From: Ochotona curzoniae
Taxonomy: Eukaryota; Chordata; Mammalia; Lagomorpha; Ochotonidae
Direction: 5' to 3'
Length of the DNA stretch: 64,000 nucleotides
Assembly (NCBI RefSeq): GCF_017591425.1
Contig: NW_024466607.1
Coordinates: 14,764,501 to 14,828,500, forward strand
The translations under genes and the position numbers were made by a program. Positions within the stretch are counted from its first letter, which is position 1. Each line of letters begins with the position of its first letter. The notes under the pieces were generated by a model. That model saw only the letters and a list, made by a program, of their open reading frames with translations, made no database searches and was not told the origin of the DNA. This document shows, piece after piece, positions 1 to 11,089 of the stretch.

Positions 1-674
1 TTCCCCCTATGGGCATCACTCCGCTGAGGCCTCATGTTTGCCAGAGGCTGTGGGTAGCACATGGATGCCACTGGGGCAGTAGAGAGCCAATCAGAGGTTC
101 TGGGACAGAGGGTAACCTTTGCTGCAAGGGCTGTGTTTTCTTGTGAGGTTTCCTGGGCTCCTGCTTCTGGAAGGCGGAGGCCCTGGGCTGTGGCTGAGCC
201 TTCCTTACAGCCGTGCTTGGGTGCTGTGCCCTTCCCAGAGTGTACACAGGGGAGGGCAAGATGGATGCTGTGACCGGGAGGGCTGGGGACTGGCTGGCAT
301 ATTGCACCTGCACTGGCAGGCTGCTACAACAACATCCCCTACCTCTTGCTGTTTGAGTTGGAGCCTCTTGCACCATCCTCCTGAGAGCAGGTTGACCAAT
401 GTCATATGGTGCAAGGTGCTAGTGGGGGTGATGCAGAGAGAACAAGGGAGAGGCCAGCCATGGCTTCCAATATCTTTGTCTTCCTGGCCCTGAGCAATGG
501 CTGTCCTAAAAGGAGTTGAGGCAAGACCCATTGGAACCCTCTGAGCCTGAGATCATGCCCACAGGCCTTCTGGAAGGCTTGCTTGCTTTCTAGAAAAGAG
601 AACTAGTCAGTGTTTTGAAAAAAATCAGTGTTAACCAGAGCTACACATGTCCTTCTCTGAAGCATTGCTCAGAG
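1..674. other. Unannotated intergenic DNA
   Basis: Single-copy looking DNA with overlapping chance frames on both strands. No splice-bounded coding signal, RNA gene or known repeat recognised. Confidence 0.5.
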
Positions 675-1000
675 TTTTTAAAATGATTTTATTAATTTTT
701 ATTACAAAGTCAGATATATAGAGAGAGGAGGAGAGACACAGAGGAAGATTTTTCATCGATGATTCACTCCTCAAGTAACCGTAGCAGAGGGAGCTGCGCT
801 GATCCAAAGCCAGGAGCTTCTTCCGGGTCTCCCACGTGGTTGCAGGGTCCCAAGGCTTTGGGCCATCCTCAACTGCTTTCCCAGGCCACAAGCAGGTAGC
901 TGGATGGGAAGTGGGCCACTGGGATTAGAACCAATGCCCATATGGGATCCTGGTATGTGCAAGGCGAGGATTTTACCTGCTAGGCTACAGTGCCAAGCCC
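675..1000 (-). repeat. CSINE
   Basis: Begins TTTTAAAATGATTTTATT (antisense tail) and ends at the antisense tRNA-like head CTAGGCTACAGTGCCAAGCCC. Confidence 0.9.
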
Positions 1001-1018
1001 AAGAAATTATCTTTTGTG

Positions 1019-1232
1019 TGGGTCCAGTGTGGTAAAGTAGAGGCTAAAGTAGAGGATGGCCCAAAACCTTAAGACCCTGCACCCACATTCCAGACCATAA
1101 TCAGGTAGCTGGATAGGAAGTAGAACAACTGGGACATAAACCAATGGCCTTATGGGTTGTTGATGTTTGCAGGGGGAAGATTAGTTAACTGAGCCATCGT
1201 GACAGCCTCTAAATAAATAAATCTTAATAAAT
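1019..1232. repeat. Rearranged CSINE fragments
   Basis: A + strand core (GGATGGCCCAAAACCTTAAG) is followed directly by a - strand head region (CAGGTAGCTGGATAGGAAG...), so two fragments are fused. Confidence 0.6.
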
Positions 1233-1410
1233 AAATAAATACCTATGTGAATTGTGCATTGTGAATTTGCAATAAGCAAGGGGATTTTTTATATACTTCT
1301 TTGAATGAGGAACATTTTTCACAGAGAATCTTGCATCTAGTCCCAGAAACACACTCTGAGTACAAACCACCTATCCCAGTGTAGCCCCCAAGTTCAGTTT
1401 GTAGAGGTGG

Positions 1411-1743
1411 ACTCCAGTACAGGTGTGATGGCTCGGTGGCTATATCCTTACCTTGCACGTGCTAAGATCTCATATGGACTTTGGTCATGTCCTGGCTGCT
1501 CCAGTTCCCATCCAGCTCCCTGCCGATGCACATGAAAGAAACAGAGGATAACCTACATGCTTCAGCCACTGTAGTCAGGTGGGAGACCTAAAGGAAGCTC
1601 CTGCCTCGTGGTTTCAGATCAGCTCAGTTCCAGCTATTGTGGCCATTTGGGGAGTAGACCAACAGACAGATCTTTCTCTATATATCTTCTTCTCTGTAAA
1701 TCTTCCTTTCCAATAAAAATAAATAAATCTTTAAATAAATGTT
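1411..1743 (+). repeat. CSINE, old
   Basis: Head at GTGTGATGGCTCGG, tail CAATAAAAATAAATAAATC. Abuts the young copy that follows. Confidence 0.85.
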
Positions 1744-1759
1744 TAAAAAAAAAAGTACC

Positions 1760-2092
1760 GGGGCCCGGCGCGGTGGCGCAAGTGGTTAAGTCCTCGCCTG
1801 GAACGCCCAGGATCCCATATGGGCGCCGGTTCTAATCCCGGCAGCCCCGCTTCCCTTCCAGCTCCCTGCCTGTGGCCCGGGAAAGCAGTGGAGGACGGCC
1901 CAAAGCCTTGGGACCCTGCACCCGCGTGGGAGACCCGGAAGAAGCTCCTGGCTTCGGACCGGCATAGTATCGGCCCGTTGCGCTCACTTGGGGAGTGAAT
2001 CATCGGACGGAAGATCTTCCTCTCTGTATCTCCTCTCTGTATATCCGCCTTTCCAATAAAAAATAACAAAAATAAATCTTTAAAAAAAATTA
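1760..2092 (+). repeat. CSINE, young full length
   Basis: Starts GGGCCCGGCGCGGTGGCGC with intact A-box (TGGCGCAAGTGG) and B-box (GGTTCTAATCC). Flanked by an A-run plus GTACC on both sides, a clean target-site duplication. Confidence 0.95.
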
Positions 2093-2158
2093 AAAAAAAA
2101 AAGTACCAAGCACCGTCCAGGAAGATGGTTGCTGTAGTCATATAAGATGGGGAATCTA

Positions 2159-2292
2159 GGGGCTAGCACCATAGTGTTTTAGACTAAATCTGCCTGTGAA
2201 GCCAGCATCCTGTACTGATGCTGGTTCTAATCCAGGCTGCTGCACTTCTACCCAGCTCCCAGCTTATGCCATGTGGCATACAGTACTGGCCA
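2159..2292 (+). repeat. CSINE 5' fragment
   Basis: GGGCTAGCACCATAGTG head to the CAGCTCCCAGCTTATG region, then lost. Confidence 0.6.
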
Positions 2293-4140
2293 ACACAGGT
2301 AACTCATCTGAGAGTGGCAACAAGGGAGATCTGGAGAACAGGAAAGGAGAGGAAAGCCAGTCAGGGCTGGGGCTGCGGAGGAGGGACAGAGTCCAGGGGT
2401 GTGATTCCAAGATACTACAGCAGACAGTCTGGTGCATTGATCCTGGCACTGGAAGACACAGACGTGCTGAAGCTGCTCAGGGCCCCTGGGAGGCTAACAA
2501 AGGGCTGGGAACAGGGAAGGGCTCGGGGCAAAGTCCCCTGGCCAAAAGGTGGAGGCTTTATCTTTCTCTTTAGTGGCAAGTGCTGGGTTGGGAAACCTGG
2601 ATTATGCAATGGAGCCCTAGCCCTGGGTGGATGCTCCTGGACAACACAGGGTGTGGCTGCCCCACCCTCAGTCTTCCCCAGAAGAGATAAGCCATGACCC
2701 CCTACCCTTGCAGAAGATAGGGGGTCCCGTGAGCTGGAGTCTTGGGACAGTACTCGGATCTGCTTGCCCTTCCCCACTGCTGGCCACCTCCCAGGGCCTG
2801 CTCATAAGTCCTCCAGGGAACAAGTATGTCGTGGGCAGAAAGCACCCAACCCCACCTGGTGCTGGCTGGTCTTTCTTGAACCTGTCTATCATCAGCTGCT
2901 GTGGCCCACCTATGTTCCCCACCTTGTTCTTTCTGAGGGCAGAGCCCAGGGCCAGGTCCTGAGAAGGGGCTTAAAAAAGGGTCAGGTGTCCACAAGGGAG
3001 TTTGTGGGAGATCTTGTGTTCACTCCATTTAGGGAGTGCTTGGCTTCAGGAGGAGGCAGGCACAGCCCTATCTACAGGGGCCTAGGGCTTCCCAGAGTGC
3101 CAGCAGTCTTGTCTAAAAAGACAGGGGTCCCACCCCGGCGACTAGTTTGATTAAGGGCACAGCCCCAGACTACAGGAATGGGTTCTGAGCTGTCTCCTAG
3201 CCTGATGTCCGTGGGAAGTGCATCAGGCTAGGATGGGAACTAGGAGCGACATGGAACAGATGTCCCCAGAGAGGCTGACACTGAGTGAAAATGTGATGAA
3301 GATTTGGGGCTGCAGGCAGGAGGTGATGTTGGTAAAGAGGGGGACCAGCTCTCCAGCTTCTCTGTCTGTCAGTGTCTGCTGTGGCTGAGACTACACAAGA
3401 CAAGGTACCTGACACTGACACAGCTTGTGAACATGCCCTGGAATTTGACAGTGGCCATGGGCTGTCTCGTTCACTGTCCCCATGCAAACACTGCAGAGCT
3501 TCACATTCCTTGGAAAACGGGATATTTGTTCAGATGACCTCATACCCCAGGTTCCCGAACAGTGAGGCTGCAGTGAGTGACAAGTCCCAGAGACCAAGAT
3601 GAAACGGTGGCTGGCGCCCTCTGTCGACCACTGGTTGAACAGGCGGTGTTATCAGGGTCCTGCTCCTCCTTCGTTCAGCTGTTGGGCAGTGTTTTAAGTC
3701 TGCTGGGACCCATCGGAGGGGGTGGACTGTCTGTTCCGGTGGTGGCTGTGTCAGGTTTTGTACGTGCACTCATTGCCACCGAAGACCTCATTTGAGGGCT
3801 GAGTGAAGAGCAGGCAGGCAGGTAAGGGCCCAAGAATAAATTAATGAGTAAGCTGGGATGACTCCCACCCTTTGGCACCCACCCCCTAGAGCTGCCGTAA
3901 GCTACATGTGTGCTACCCAGTGTGGCAAAGGGGGACGCTTCTGGTAGTGGCACTTGGATGTTGGACTTGGGACTTTCCAGCCCTCTCCTCCATAGCCTAA
4001 CACTTTGAGAATCTATGAGAAGAGTTTACTGAAGCTGATTCCTGAAGTCCCACCTTTAGGACCTCAGCATTTGTTTTGAGTTAATTCTGTAAAACTTCAA
4101 AAGGTTTTTGGGAGTCACTCTATGTAGAAGTCTTCATTTT
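2293..4140. other. Unannotated intergenic DNA
   Basis: GC-moderate single-copy DNA with several chance frames over 100 codons but no gene signature. Could hold regulatory DNA; nothing specific seen. Confidence 0.45.
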
Positions 4141-4189
4141 ATTTTGCTTTCTTTTAAATTTATCAATTTATTTATTTGAAGGGAAGAAT

Positions 4190-4492
4190 AGGATCCAGCA
4201 GTGTGGCTCAGTGACTAAAATCTTTTTTTTTCTTTAAAGATTTATTTATTTTTATTGGAAAGTCAGATATATAGAAAGAGGAGGAAAGATGGAGAGGAAG
4301 ATCTTCCATCGATGATTCACTCCCCAAATGACTACAACGGACAGTGTTGAGCCAATCCAAAGCCAGCAGCTCTTCCAGGTCTCCCACACGAGTGCAGGGT
4401 CCATAGGTTTTGGGCCATCTTTACTGCTTTCCCAGGCCACAAGCAGAAACCTGGATGGAGAGTGGGGCTGCTGGGATTAGAATTAGTGGCCA
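4190..4492 (-). repeat. CSINE, with a short older + head beside it
   Basis: 4190-4227 looks like a + strand head (GGATCCAGCAGTGTGGCTCAG); the main copy from 4228 is antisense and truncated before its own head. Confidence 0.75.
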
Positions 4493-4493
4493 T

Positions 4494-4700
4494 GGGTCTG
4501 GCGCGGTGGCCTAGCGGCTTAAGTCCTCACCTTGAACACACCGGGATCCCATATGTGTGCTGGTTCTAATCCCAGCAGTTCCACTTCCCTTCCAGCTCCC
4601 TGCTTGTGGCCTGAGAAAGCAGTTGAGGATGGCCCAAAGCCTTGGGACCCTGCACCCATGTGGGAGACCTGGAGGAGGTTTCTGGCTCCTGGCTTCAGAT
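4494..4700 (+). repeat. CSINE, 3' truncated
   Basis: Head TCTGGCGCGGTGGCCTAGCG to CTTCAGATTGGTACAACACC. Confidence 0.85.
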
Positions 4701-4714
4701 TGGTACAACACCAG

Positions 4715-4862
4715 CCAAGCTCTTGGCCCATCTTGTACTGCCTCTCCAGGTGCGTTAACAGGGAGCTGGATCAGAAGCAGAAATTGTACCAGTGCTCATA
4801 TGGAATGCTCATATGCCAAGCAGTGATTTGAACCTCTGCTGTCACCAAAATACCCCTTACCC
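4715..4862 (-). repeat. Old CSINE fragment
   Basis: Diverged antisense head half (CAGGGAGCTGGATCAGAAG ... CACCAAAATACCCCTTACCCCC). Last SINE before the CAMP locus. Confidence 0.5.
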
Positions 4863-5577
4863 CCTGAAGGAAATTAGCTCAGATTCTCAGACATGCTCAT
4901 ATTTCGACCTGCTGAGCTCACAATCACACTAACACAAAACAGTAACTTACATGTCCTGGGCTCATACCATATTACGACTGACACAGTAGTTGTTTAAGCA
5001 GGACCCTGTGTGGGTCACCCCTATTTATTGCTGAGAAGACTGAGGTGCAGGACCAATGCCCACGTATGGGGTACAAGACCACACAGCCGGACAGGGCAGG
5101 CTGAGCCTGGAGCTCAGGCAGCCTGTGTGGGAGAGGGATAGGGGCTTGCCCACAGCAGAGGCCAGGGACAGATATGATTCCAGAGATTCCCCTTTCCAGT
5201 GCTCCCTGATGGGAGGACAAGCTGTCTGCAATGGCCTTCTGTTGTTCAGAACAACTGGCTGTCTTGGTGAAGGCCCATGGGCCAGCAAGCCTGAGGGTGG
5301 CTGCCTCACCCTGGACAGCCATGGGCTGTTGGGCTCTGGAACAGTGCGTAGGGAGCCGTGAAAGGCAGGGAGAGAGGGGGCTATAATGGGACTTGTTTCC
5401 TAAAGAGGGGGGATTCTAGTCAGGGAGGGGCTCCAGCTCCCACTAACCAGTGCACTTTCAGCTGCCTTTAGTGGCTCAAACGTCCCAATCACAAGTGCAG
5501 GAGCTGCCTGTTAGGTTAGCAGAGTGTGGAATGGCAGTGCCAGCTAGAGCCACTCAGAGCAGAGGAGATGGGGATCA

Positions 5578-5638
<61 letters not shown>

Positions 5639-6567
5639 CTTGCCTGACGGATAGCACCACCCTGGCCTTGGGGAAAGCTCAGTGTTCGGGGAGGGGGATA
5701 GGGACACCTGGCCTGCTCTCTCTAATGCGGGCCTCTCTGCGAATCTGCAGACCACCCAGTTGATGGGGTGACACATTGCAAACAGAGAGTCCCCCACCCC
5801 TTGCTAGAGGCAGCCATGGAGTTCTCAGGGTCTAAGAGAGTTCACCTCCTTCACAAAGACACTGACCCAAGTTCTGGCCAGGACTCCTTCCTGCACCCTG
5901 TGCCATAGCCCAGAGAGGGAAGGCAAGGCCTCGAGGCCAGATGCCTGGGTGTTTTGGGGACCAATGGAAGCCCCTTGGCTCTGGCTGGCTTCATATGTAA
6001 GTAGCAGGAAGGTCCAGCACTGGACCAGGTGTGGTTTCTCCTCCTGGCAGCAGGCAGGGGCTCTGAAAAGGAGAGCAGGGCTGGGCAGGCGTGTCCTTGT
6101 TTCAGGCCTGCCTTGGTAACCCGCACCTCTCCCACTTTGTCTTCTTAGGGGTTCTGAAGCCAGTAAGGAAGGTGAAGGGAATGGAAGAGTGCAATACCCC
6201 AGGTGACCCCTTCCCCAGCTGCTACGAAGGGTCCTCATGTGTGCAAATCCTGCTTGACCAAGAGGCTGTGGGGCAACACCTGGATGGTGACACCAGGTTG
6301 TATGGCAGCACACACTTCTCCTTCCTCCTCCCCTGCTGAGTGCACAGGGTGCTTGTAACCATCCTGACTATGTCCATCCCCTGCGGGATCTGGGAGAGGC
6401 CAGGACAGTGGCCAGGAGATGGGGAAACCATTTCTTCATCCTGCCATCTTGCACATGGGCAGAGCCGGTCATTGCCCAGCAGGCCTGTGAGGCAATGGCA
6501 GGAGCTGAGGCAAGGCCGTGGCCCCACAGCCCGCCCTGGCAGGCAGCCGAGGATGGGTGGCTCAGGT
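4863..6567. other. CAMP upstream region without SINEs
   Basis: Single-copy sequence apart from one microsatellite. Expected to hold the CAMP distal promoter, but no individual site is claimed. Confidence 0.4.
5579..5635. repeat. (AC)n microsatellite
   Basis: About 28 uninterrupted AC units. Confidence 0.98.
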
Positions 6568-6572
6568 TGGGC

Positions 6573-6578
6573 ATAAAA
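6573..6578 (+). promoter_or_regulatory. CAMP: TATA box of CAMP
   Basis: ATAAAA within GGGCATAAAAGGGC, 40-45 bp before the ATG, so the 5' UTR should be short. No SINE lies in the roughly 1.7 kb upstream. Confidence 0.7.
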
Positions 6579-6617
6579 GGGCTTCCTGGGGGCAGAGCGG
6601 AGACAGACTTGGGGAGT

Positions 6618-6794
6618 ATGGAGACCCAGAGGCGTGCGGTTTCCCTGCTGCTGCTGGGCCTGGTGATGCCTGTGGCCACCGCCCAGATCCTCAGCTACCA
6701 GGAGGCCGTGCTCCGCGCTGTGGACAGCTTCAACCAGCGGTCCTTTCATGACAACCTCTTCCGCCTCCTGGATCTGGAATCCCAGCCCCCGGAG
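6618..6794 (+). CDS. CAMP: CAMP exon 1, coding part
   Basis: Encodes the signal peptide and first cathelin strand. It ends at GAG before GTGAGC. The ATG is chosen because it begins the hydrophobic leader and lies just after the TATA box. Confidence 0.93.
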
Positions 6795-8094
6795 GTGAGC
6801 TGGGGCCAGCACAATGCACTTCTGCTCCAGCCAGCCTCAGGGCACTTCCTCTGTTCTTGCTACGCTTTGCCCGCTTGTCTCTCACAGGAAGGCTTCCTGG
6901 AGCTCAGTTTTCTCCTGGCATGAGAACTTCCTGTCCCAGAGTCCCTGCTGTGGTATGGGTGCCCACTCCCATTGCAGGTCCTGGAGACAAGGACGAGGCC
7001 ACTGGCTCCCCTGCTTTAATTCCCCTGCCTCTGCTCAGCCTGGAGGGTCCAGATGAGCGCTGGACTGAGGCTGGTCCCAGTGTGTGCTCAGCTCCCTCAG
7101 TGCTTGGCACACAGCAGGTGTTGTGGGAAGATTGGCAGTTGTGGTAGGGGGAGGCGGAGGGAAGCAATCAGAGGAGGCAAGAACAGAGCCAAACCTGGTC
7201 TCCCCATTTTCCCTCTGGCCAGGACAATGACCCAAATACCCCGAAGCCTGTGAAATTCACAGTGAAGGAGACGGTGTGCCCTAAGACAACAGAGCAGCTA
7301 CCAGAGCAGTGTGACTTCAAGGAGGACGGGGTGAGGCTGGGGGCTGGTTGGGAGCTTCCCCTCTAGAGGAGGTTGCTCAAGGGTTTCCCGGGGGAACATG
7401 TCCTGCCCCACGGGTGAGGCAGAAGGGCACAAGGGGTGGGTGTGGTCCAGTTATTGAGTTTTCTCTCCTCAGCTGGTGGAGCAATGTGCGGGGACCGTGA
7501 TGCTAAACCAGGCCCGGGAATCCTTTGACCTCAACTGTGATGCTGTGAGTGGGCTGTTGTGGGATGCAGGGGCACCCCGGTCTCCTCCACCTGAACCCCA
7601 TCTCCAGAGGCAGCTGGGCAGCGCCTTAGAGCAGAGGCTGTCAAGGTGTGGTCCTCAGCTGGGAACTTGTTGCAGATGCAGGTTCCCAGGCCTCCCTCCA
7701 TCTTCCTACTCCCCCACACCTCCAACTTCCTCTCTGCTGAAATCTGACAGCCTGCCTTACAGTAACGAGCCCTTGACCGAGAGCTGTCCTGTGTTGGGGG
7801 CTTGCTTTCGCTGGGACTTGTTTTTTTCTCCTGTTTTTTGGGGGATAGGAGGCTCAACCACATATTCCCAAGATTCCAAGTGGGGTGGCCCAGGATAGGG
7901 AGTTTAGATGGAAAGAGGTTTTAGTTCCCACAGGGTGTTCATTCCATACTGGTGTTCCCCCGCAACAGGCCAAGGAAGCCACCGGGCTTCGTAGGTCCTT
8001 ACGAAGAATTAGGAAGAAGATTGGAAATGCATTGCGGAAATTACCGAGGTTTCTCCCGTATATACCCCGTGTACCATTCCCCGGGGGTAAATAG
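6618..8094 (+). CDS. CAMP: Cathelicidin antimicrobial peptide precursor (4 exons)
   Basis: Secreted neutrophil/epithelial host-defence precursor; a protease removes the cathelin prodomain to free a cationic peptide that disrupts microbial membranes. Coding exons are 6618-6794, 7223-7330, 7473-7544 and 7969-8094 (59+36+24+41 codons, 160 aa), all joined in phase 0 with GT-AG borders, the usual cathelicidin architecture. Residues 1-22 form a signal peptide with a LLLLGLV core ending ATA before Gln. The cathelin domain starts [14 protein letters not shown] and carries the four expected Cys (VCP, QCD, QCA, NCD). The last exon encodes the peptide. A TATA box lies 45 bp upstream of the ATG and AATAAA 40 bp past the stop. 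The family assignment is firm. The mature peptide is unlike rabbit CAP18 or human LL-37 as I recall them. CAMP is the single-copy symbol used for rabbit and human; no second cathelicidin is present in this window. Confidence 0.95.
7223..7330 (+). CDS. CAMP: CAMP exon 2
   Basis: 108 nt, the canonical cathelicidin exon 2 length. The acceptor is GGCCAG and the donor GTGAGG. It encodes the first Cys pair of the cathelin domain. Confidence 0.93.
7473..7544 (+). CDS. CAMP: CAMP exon 3
   Basis: 72 nt between CTCCTCAG and GTGAGT. It encodes the second Cys pair (EQC and NCD) and the end of the cathelin domain. Confidence 0.93.
7625..7750 (+). mobile_element. MER5-like hAT fossil in CAMP intron 3
   Basis: GTGTGGTCCTCAGCTGGGAA with CTTGTTGCAGATGCAGGTTC resembles the MER5A consensus (a nonautonomous Charlie element). 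Old and inert. Confidence 0.55.
7969..8094 (+). CDS. CAMP: CAMP exon 4, mature peptide
   Basis: Begins after CGCAACAG with AKEAT, then a predicted 36-residue peptide starting [14 protein letters not shown] and ending in a proline-spaced tail with GGK before TAG. It has eight Arg, four Lys and no acidic residue. The cleavage point before GLRR is inferred from other cathelicidins. Confidence 0.92.
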   Translation, partial: AKEATGLRRSLRRIRKKIGNALRKLPRFLPYIPRVPFPGGK

Positions 8095-8133
8095 AGTCTG
8101 CTCTGTCCTGGTTCAGGCTTTGGGACTCTGAAC

Positions 8134-8139
8134 AATAAA
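8134..8139 (+). terminator. CAMP: CAMP poly(A) signal
   Basis: AATAAA in GAACAATAAACGATG, 40 bp after the stop, followed by a GT-rich stretch (GGTGTCGGGTCTGTTGTCTG) typical of a cleavage/polyadenylation downstream element. Confidence 0.85.
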
Positions 8140-8192
8140 CGATGTGAACGCAACCTTTCCAGGTGTCGGGTCTGTTGTCTGATTACGACTTC

Positions 8193-8225
8193 TGGGAGAG
8201 AGAGAGAGGATTAGAGAGAGAGAGA

Positions 8226-8265
<40 letters not shown>

Positions 8266-8275
8266 AAGAGCCGGG
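8193..8275. repeat. GA-rich and (GT)n simple repeat
   Basis: GAGAGAG tracts on both sides of a TG run at 8229-8255, between the CAMP 3' end and the CpG island. Confidence 0.95.
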
Positions 8276-8379
8276 GGCAGTTACTCCTCCAGGAGGCAAG
8301 AGGTAAAAGAAAAAAATTGTAAGTGTAGAGGCGGGAGTTAGCAGATCATAGGGATCCAGGACTGCAAGACAGTCCCTGT

Positions 8380-8720
8380 CCCGCGCTTCCAGCTCTCTTC
8401 GCTAGATGCCCCTGTACCCAGAAGTACACGTCCCGGCAGGCTGCGCGCTGTTCGGTGACGCACTTCCTCCGGCGACGCCCTAGTGGAGAAGGCAGCACTA
8501 CCGGATGTCCACTGCCTAGCAGCGGGTGGCGTTGCTCGCGGGCGGTGAGTGTGTCCGTCCAGGCAGGTCGAAAAGAGCAAAACCGCCTCCCCGCCGCCGT
8601 GTTGCCTGGTCGTACGGACGCCGAGTGGGGGTGCTGGCTCCTCTCGCGCTGTCCAGTGTCTCTCGCGCCAGTGTCTCCCTCCTATCTCGCCCACGGTTCC
8701 CACAGCCGCTTCTCCACGAC
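8380..8720. promoter_or_regulatory. Orphan CpG island / probable promoter
   Basis: CpG-dense segment with many GCG, CGC and TCGCG steps, in contrast to CpG-poor flanks. A consensus donor (GGGCG then GTGAGTGTG near 8545) sits inside it on the + strand, as in a first exon. In human a KRAB zinc-finger gene (ZNF589) begins downstream of CAMP, but no KRAB or C2H2 reading frame is seen before NME6. It could start a noncoding transcript. Confidence 0.6.
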
Positions 8721-10011
8721 TTGTCCCTCAGTGTGGAGCTCTCAACCCTGCGTCAGTGCGCCCTTCTCAGCTCCCGTTTTTAGCCAACCCTTGTCACCGG
8801 GGTAGGGGAATAAAGCCGATATTTCTTTTGCAAAGTGGAGGGTGAGGAGCGTGGGTGGCTATGGCCTTAACTCCCGCTGGGGGTACAGGGTGAGGACTCT
8901 CACAGAATGAGGTCCGTGGGCAGTCCCCTGTGCGTTCTCGGATTGTGCAAGCCTTATATTTTCCTTGGTTGATCAGCTCTAGCCCAGCCAATGCTCTGCT
9001 TTGGGGGATTTTGATGATGGCGAAGTGGGTGCCCATCTGTTTTTGCTCGGGGCCTGGGGTTCCAAGACACAGAAGGTCTGCCCTACCCTCTCTGGCTGTC
9101 ATCATTTAGTGGTGGCTCTTGAGCATTTGTGATGTGCTGCGTACAGGTGAGAAGCTGCATGTTGAATTTTACAGATGGTCTCTGACTTAAGATGGTTTGA
9201 TGTTTTAATATTACCAGGTGCAGAAGCAGTACATGGTAGAAACCACAGTTTGCGTTCTTGTCCTCCGCTGGGGCCAGCAGGGTGCCACACGGTGCTCTCC
9301 GCAGCAGGAAGCCGGAGTGTGTGTTTCAGAGCAGGTTTAAAATATGCTAGGTGAAGCTGAGATGTTCAGTAGCTTAGATGTTTGGAGACATTTTTGACTT
9401 AATGATGCATTCAGTGGCTTTATTGAGGTAAAACCCCATACATAGTAAGTCAGTGAGCACTTGTGTGTGGGACTTTCAAAAAGTTTGTGGAAATGCATAT
9501 TGTGGAAAGACTTCATGAGTTCCACGCCAGTACTGGGACCACAAATTTGAGCCGCCTTCCCCTGCTTTTCCAGGCACATTAGCAGGTTTTGTTGATATCC
9601 CAAACAGTGTGGCATGGATAAGGTTGAAGAGGGGATGAAGTGCAACTGAGAAAATAAGAAATGAGACAGACAGCAGATAAAGACTAAGGGAGTTGTGTGC
9701 CAGAGGGAAGCCCCCTTCTCTGATGAAGGAGGTCGACCCAGGAAGCTTGCTGCTTTATTTCTTATTGAACGGCTGGGGGAGCCAAGTGGCACAGAGTTGA
9801 TTGCTGCATCCCACACTGATGTTAGCCAAGGAGTGCTTGAGGATTAGGGCGCAGCAGTGTGTCCTAAGCACAGAGTCAGTACGTGATTATCTCAAGAATT
9901 TCTTTAAGCACAGAGTCCTGTGGCTGTGTGCTGTGGCCCAGGTGTGGACCCTCATCCCTAGGCCTTGACCCTGGTCTTGTACATTTGCTCACTGGGATTA
10001 GAACCATATGG
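8721..10011. other. Unannotated DNA between the CpG island and next SINE
   Basis: No C2H2 finger, KRAB box or other coding signature on either strand. 9473-9500 holds CTTTCAAAAAGTTTGTGG, resembling the terminal part of an old mariner-type repeat; weak. Confidence 0.4.
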
Positions 10012-10282
10012 GGGGCCTGGCAAGGTGGCCTGGTGGCTAAAGTCCTCACCATGCATGCCGGGGATCCCATATGGGCGCCAGTTCTAATTTCAGCAGCTCC
10101 ACTTCCCGTCCAGCTCCCTGCTTGTGGCCTGGGAAAGCAGTCAAGGACAGCCCAAAGCGTTGGGATCCTGCACCCATGTGGGAGACCTGGAGGAGGTTCC
10201 TGGCGCCTGGCTTTGGATCGGTGCAACACCGGCCATTGCGGTCGCTTGGGGAGTGAATCATTGGACGGGAGTGAATCTTCCC
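10012..10282 (+). repeat. CSINE, 3' truncated
   Basis: GGGGCCTGGCAAGGTGGCC head to TGGGGAGTGAATCATTGGAC. Confidence 0.88.
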
Positions 10283-10690
10283 CTTTGCTGGTTCACTCCC
10301 AAATGACCATGACAGCCAGGGTAGAGCCAGGTCAAGCCAGGAGCTTATCACTTTATCCCATGTGGCTGGCAGGGACTGAAGTACTTGGACTAGCTTCTGC
10401 TGCCCTCCCCTTTTTAAAAAATATTTAATTTTTATTTTATTCATTTAAAAGACAGTTACAGAGAGTGGAGTGGTGCAAGTGAAACAAATCTTCCATCTGC
10501 CAGTTCACTCCCAAAATGGCCAGGGCTGGGTCAGAGGCAAGCCCGCAGGCAGAAGCTGCTTCTGGGTCTCCCATGGGGTGGGAGGAGCCCAATCAACTGG
10601 GCCATTAGCAGTGGGTTGGATGGGGAGCAGAAAGGTGGGGAACTCTAACCCATGCCTATGTGAGATGCTGGTGTCATGCGCAGTGGCTTC
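10283..10690 (-). repeat. Two old CSINE copies in tandem
   Basis: A headless piece to about 10410, then an older copy from TTTTTAAAAAATATTTAATT at 10413 with a diverged head near 10680. Confidence 0.6.
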
Positions 10691-11089
10691 ATCAGCTCCC
10701 TTCACCAGCAATTATTCTACATTCTTGCATCTCATTGAAAGCTCCTGTATGTACCTAAACTTTTATTGGCTCAGGGCTCAGTGTCTGCAAAATTCCTTTG
10801 AATACGAAATATTTCTGTGAATAAAATAAAACAATGAATTTTCCTAAGATTGTTCTACAGTCTAAAGCTCAAATGCACCACAGTTGTGAAAATAATTTTT
10901 AACCTTGATGGTAGTGTTTTCTACTTGAGAACCCTATTATTATTATTATTTTTAATAAAAGCTGTCAGGTTTGAGTGTGAGAGAATTCACAGTGGGGTGC
11001 CTCCAACTTTGTGGAATCGGCAGAATGTTGACTTTTATTGAGGGAGAGAACCCAGGTGTTTCTTAAAGAGTCATGGCACTTCCTTCTTT

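Noticed and set aside
5450..5797. Frames over (AC)n giving His-Thr or Val-Cys repeats
   Set aside because: Products of a microsatellite read in three frames.
1..6560. CDC25A exons to the left of CAMP
   Set aside because: CDC25A is the next gene in human, but no exon resembling it was found; it probably lies further left, outside the window.
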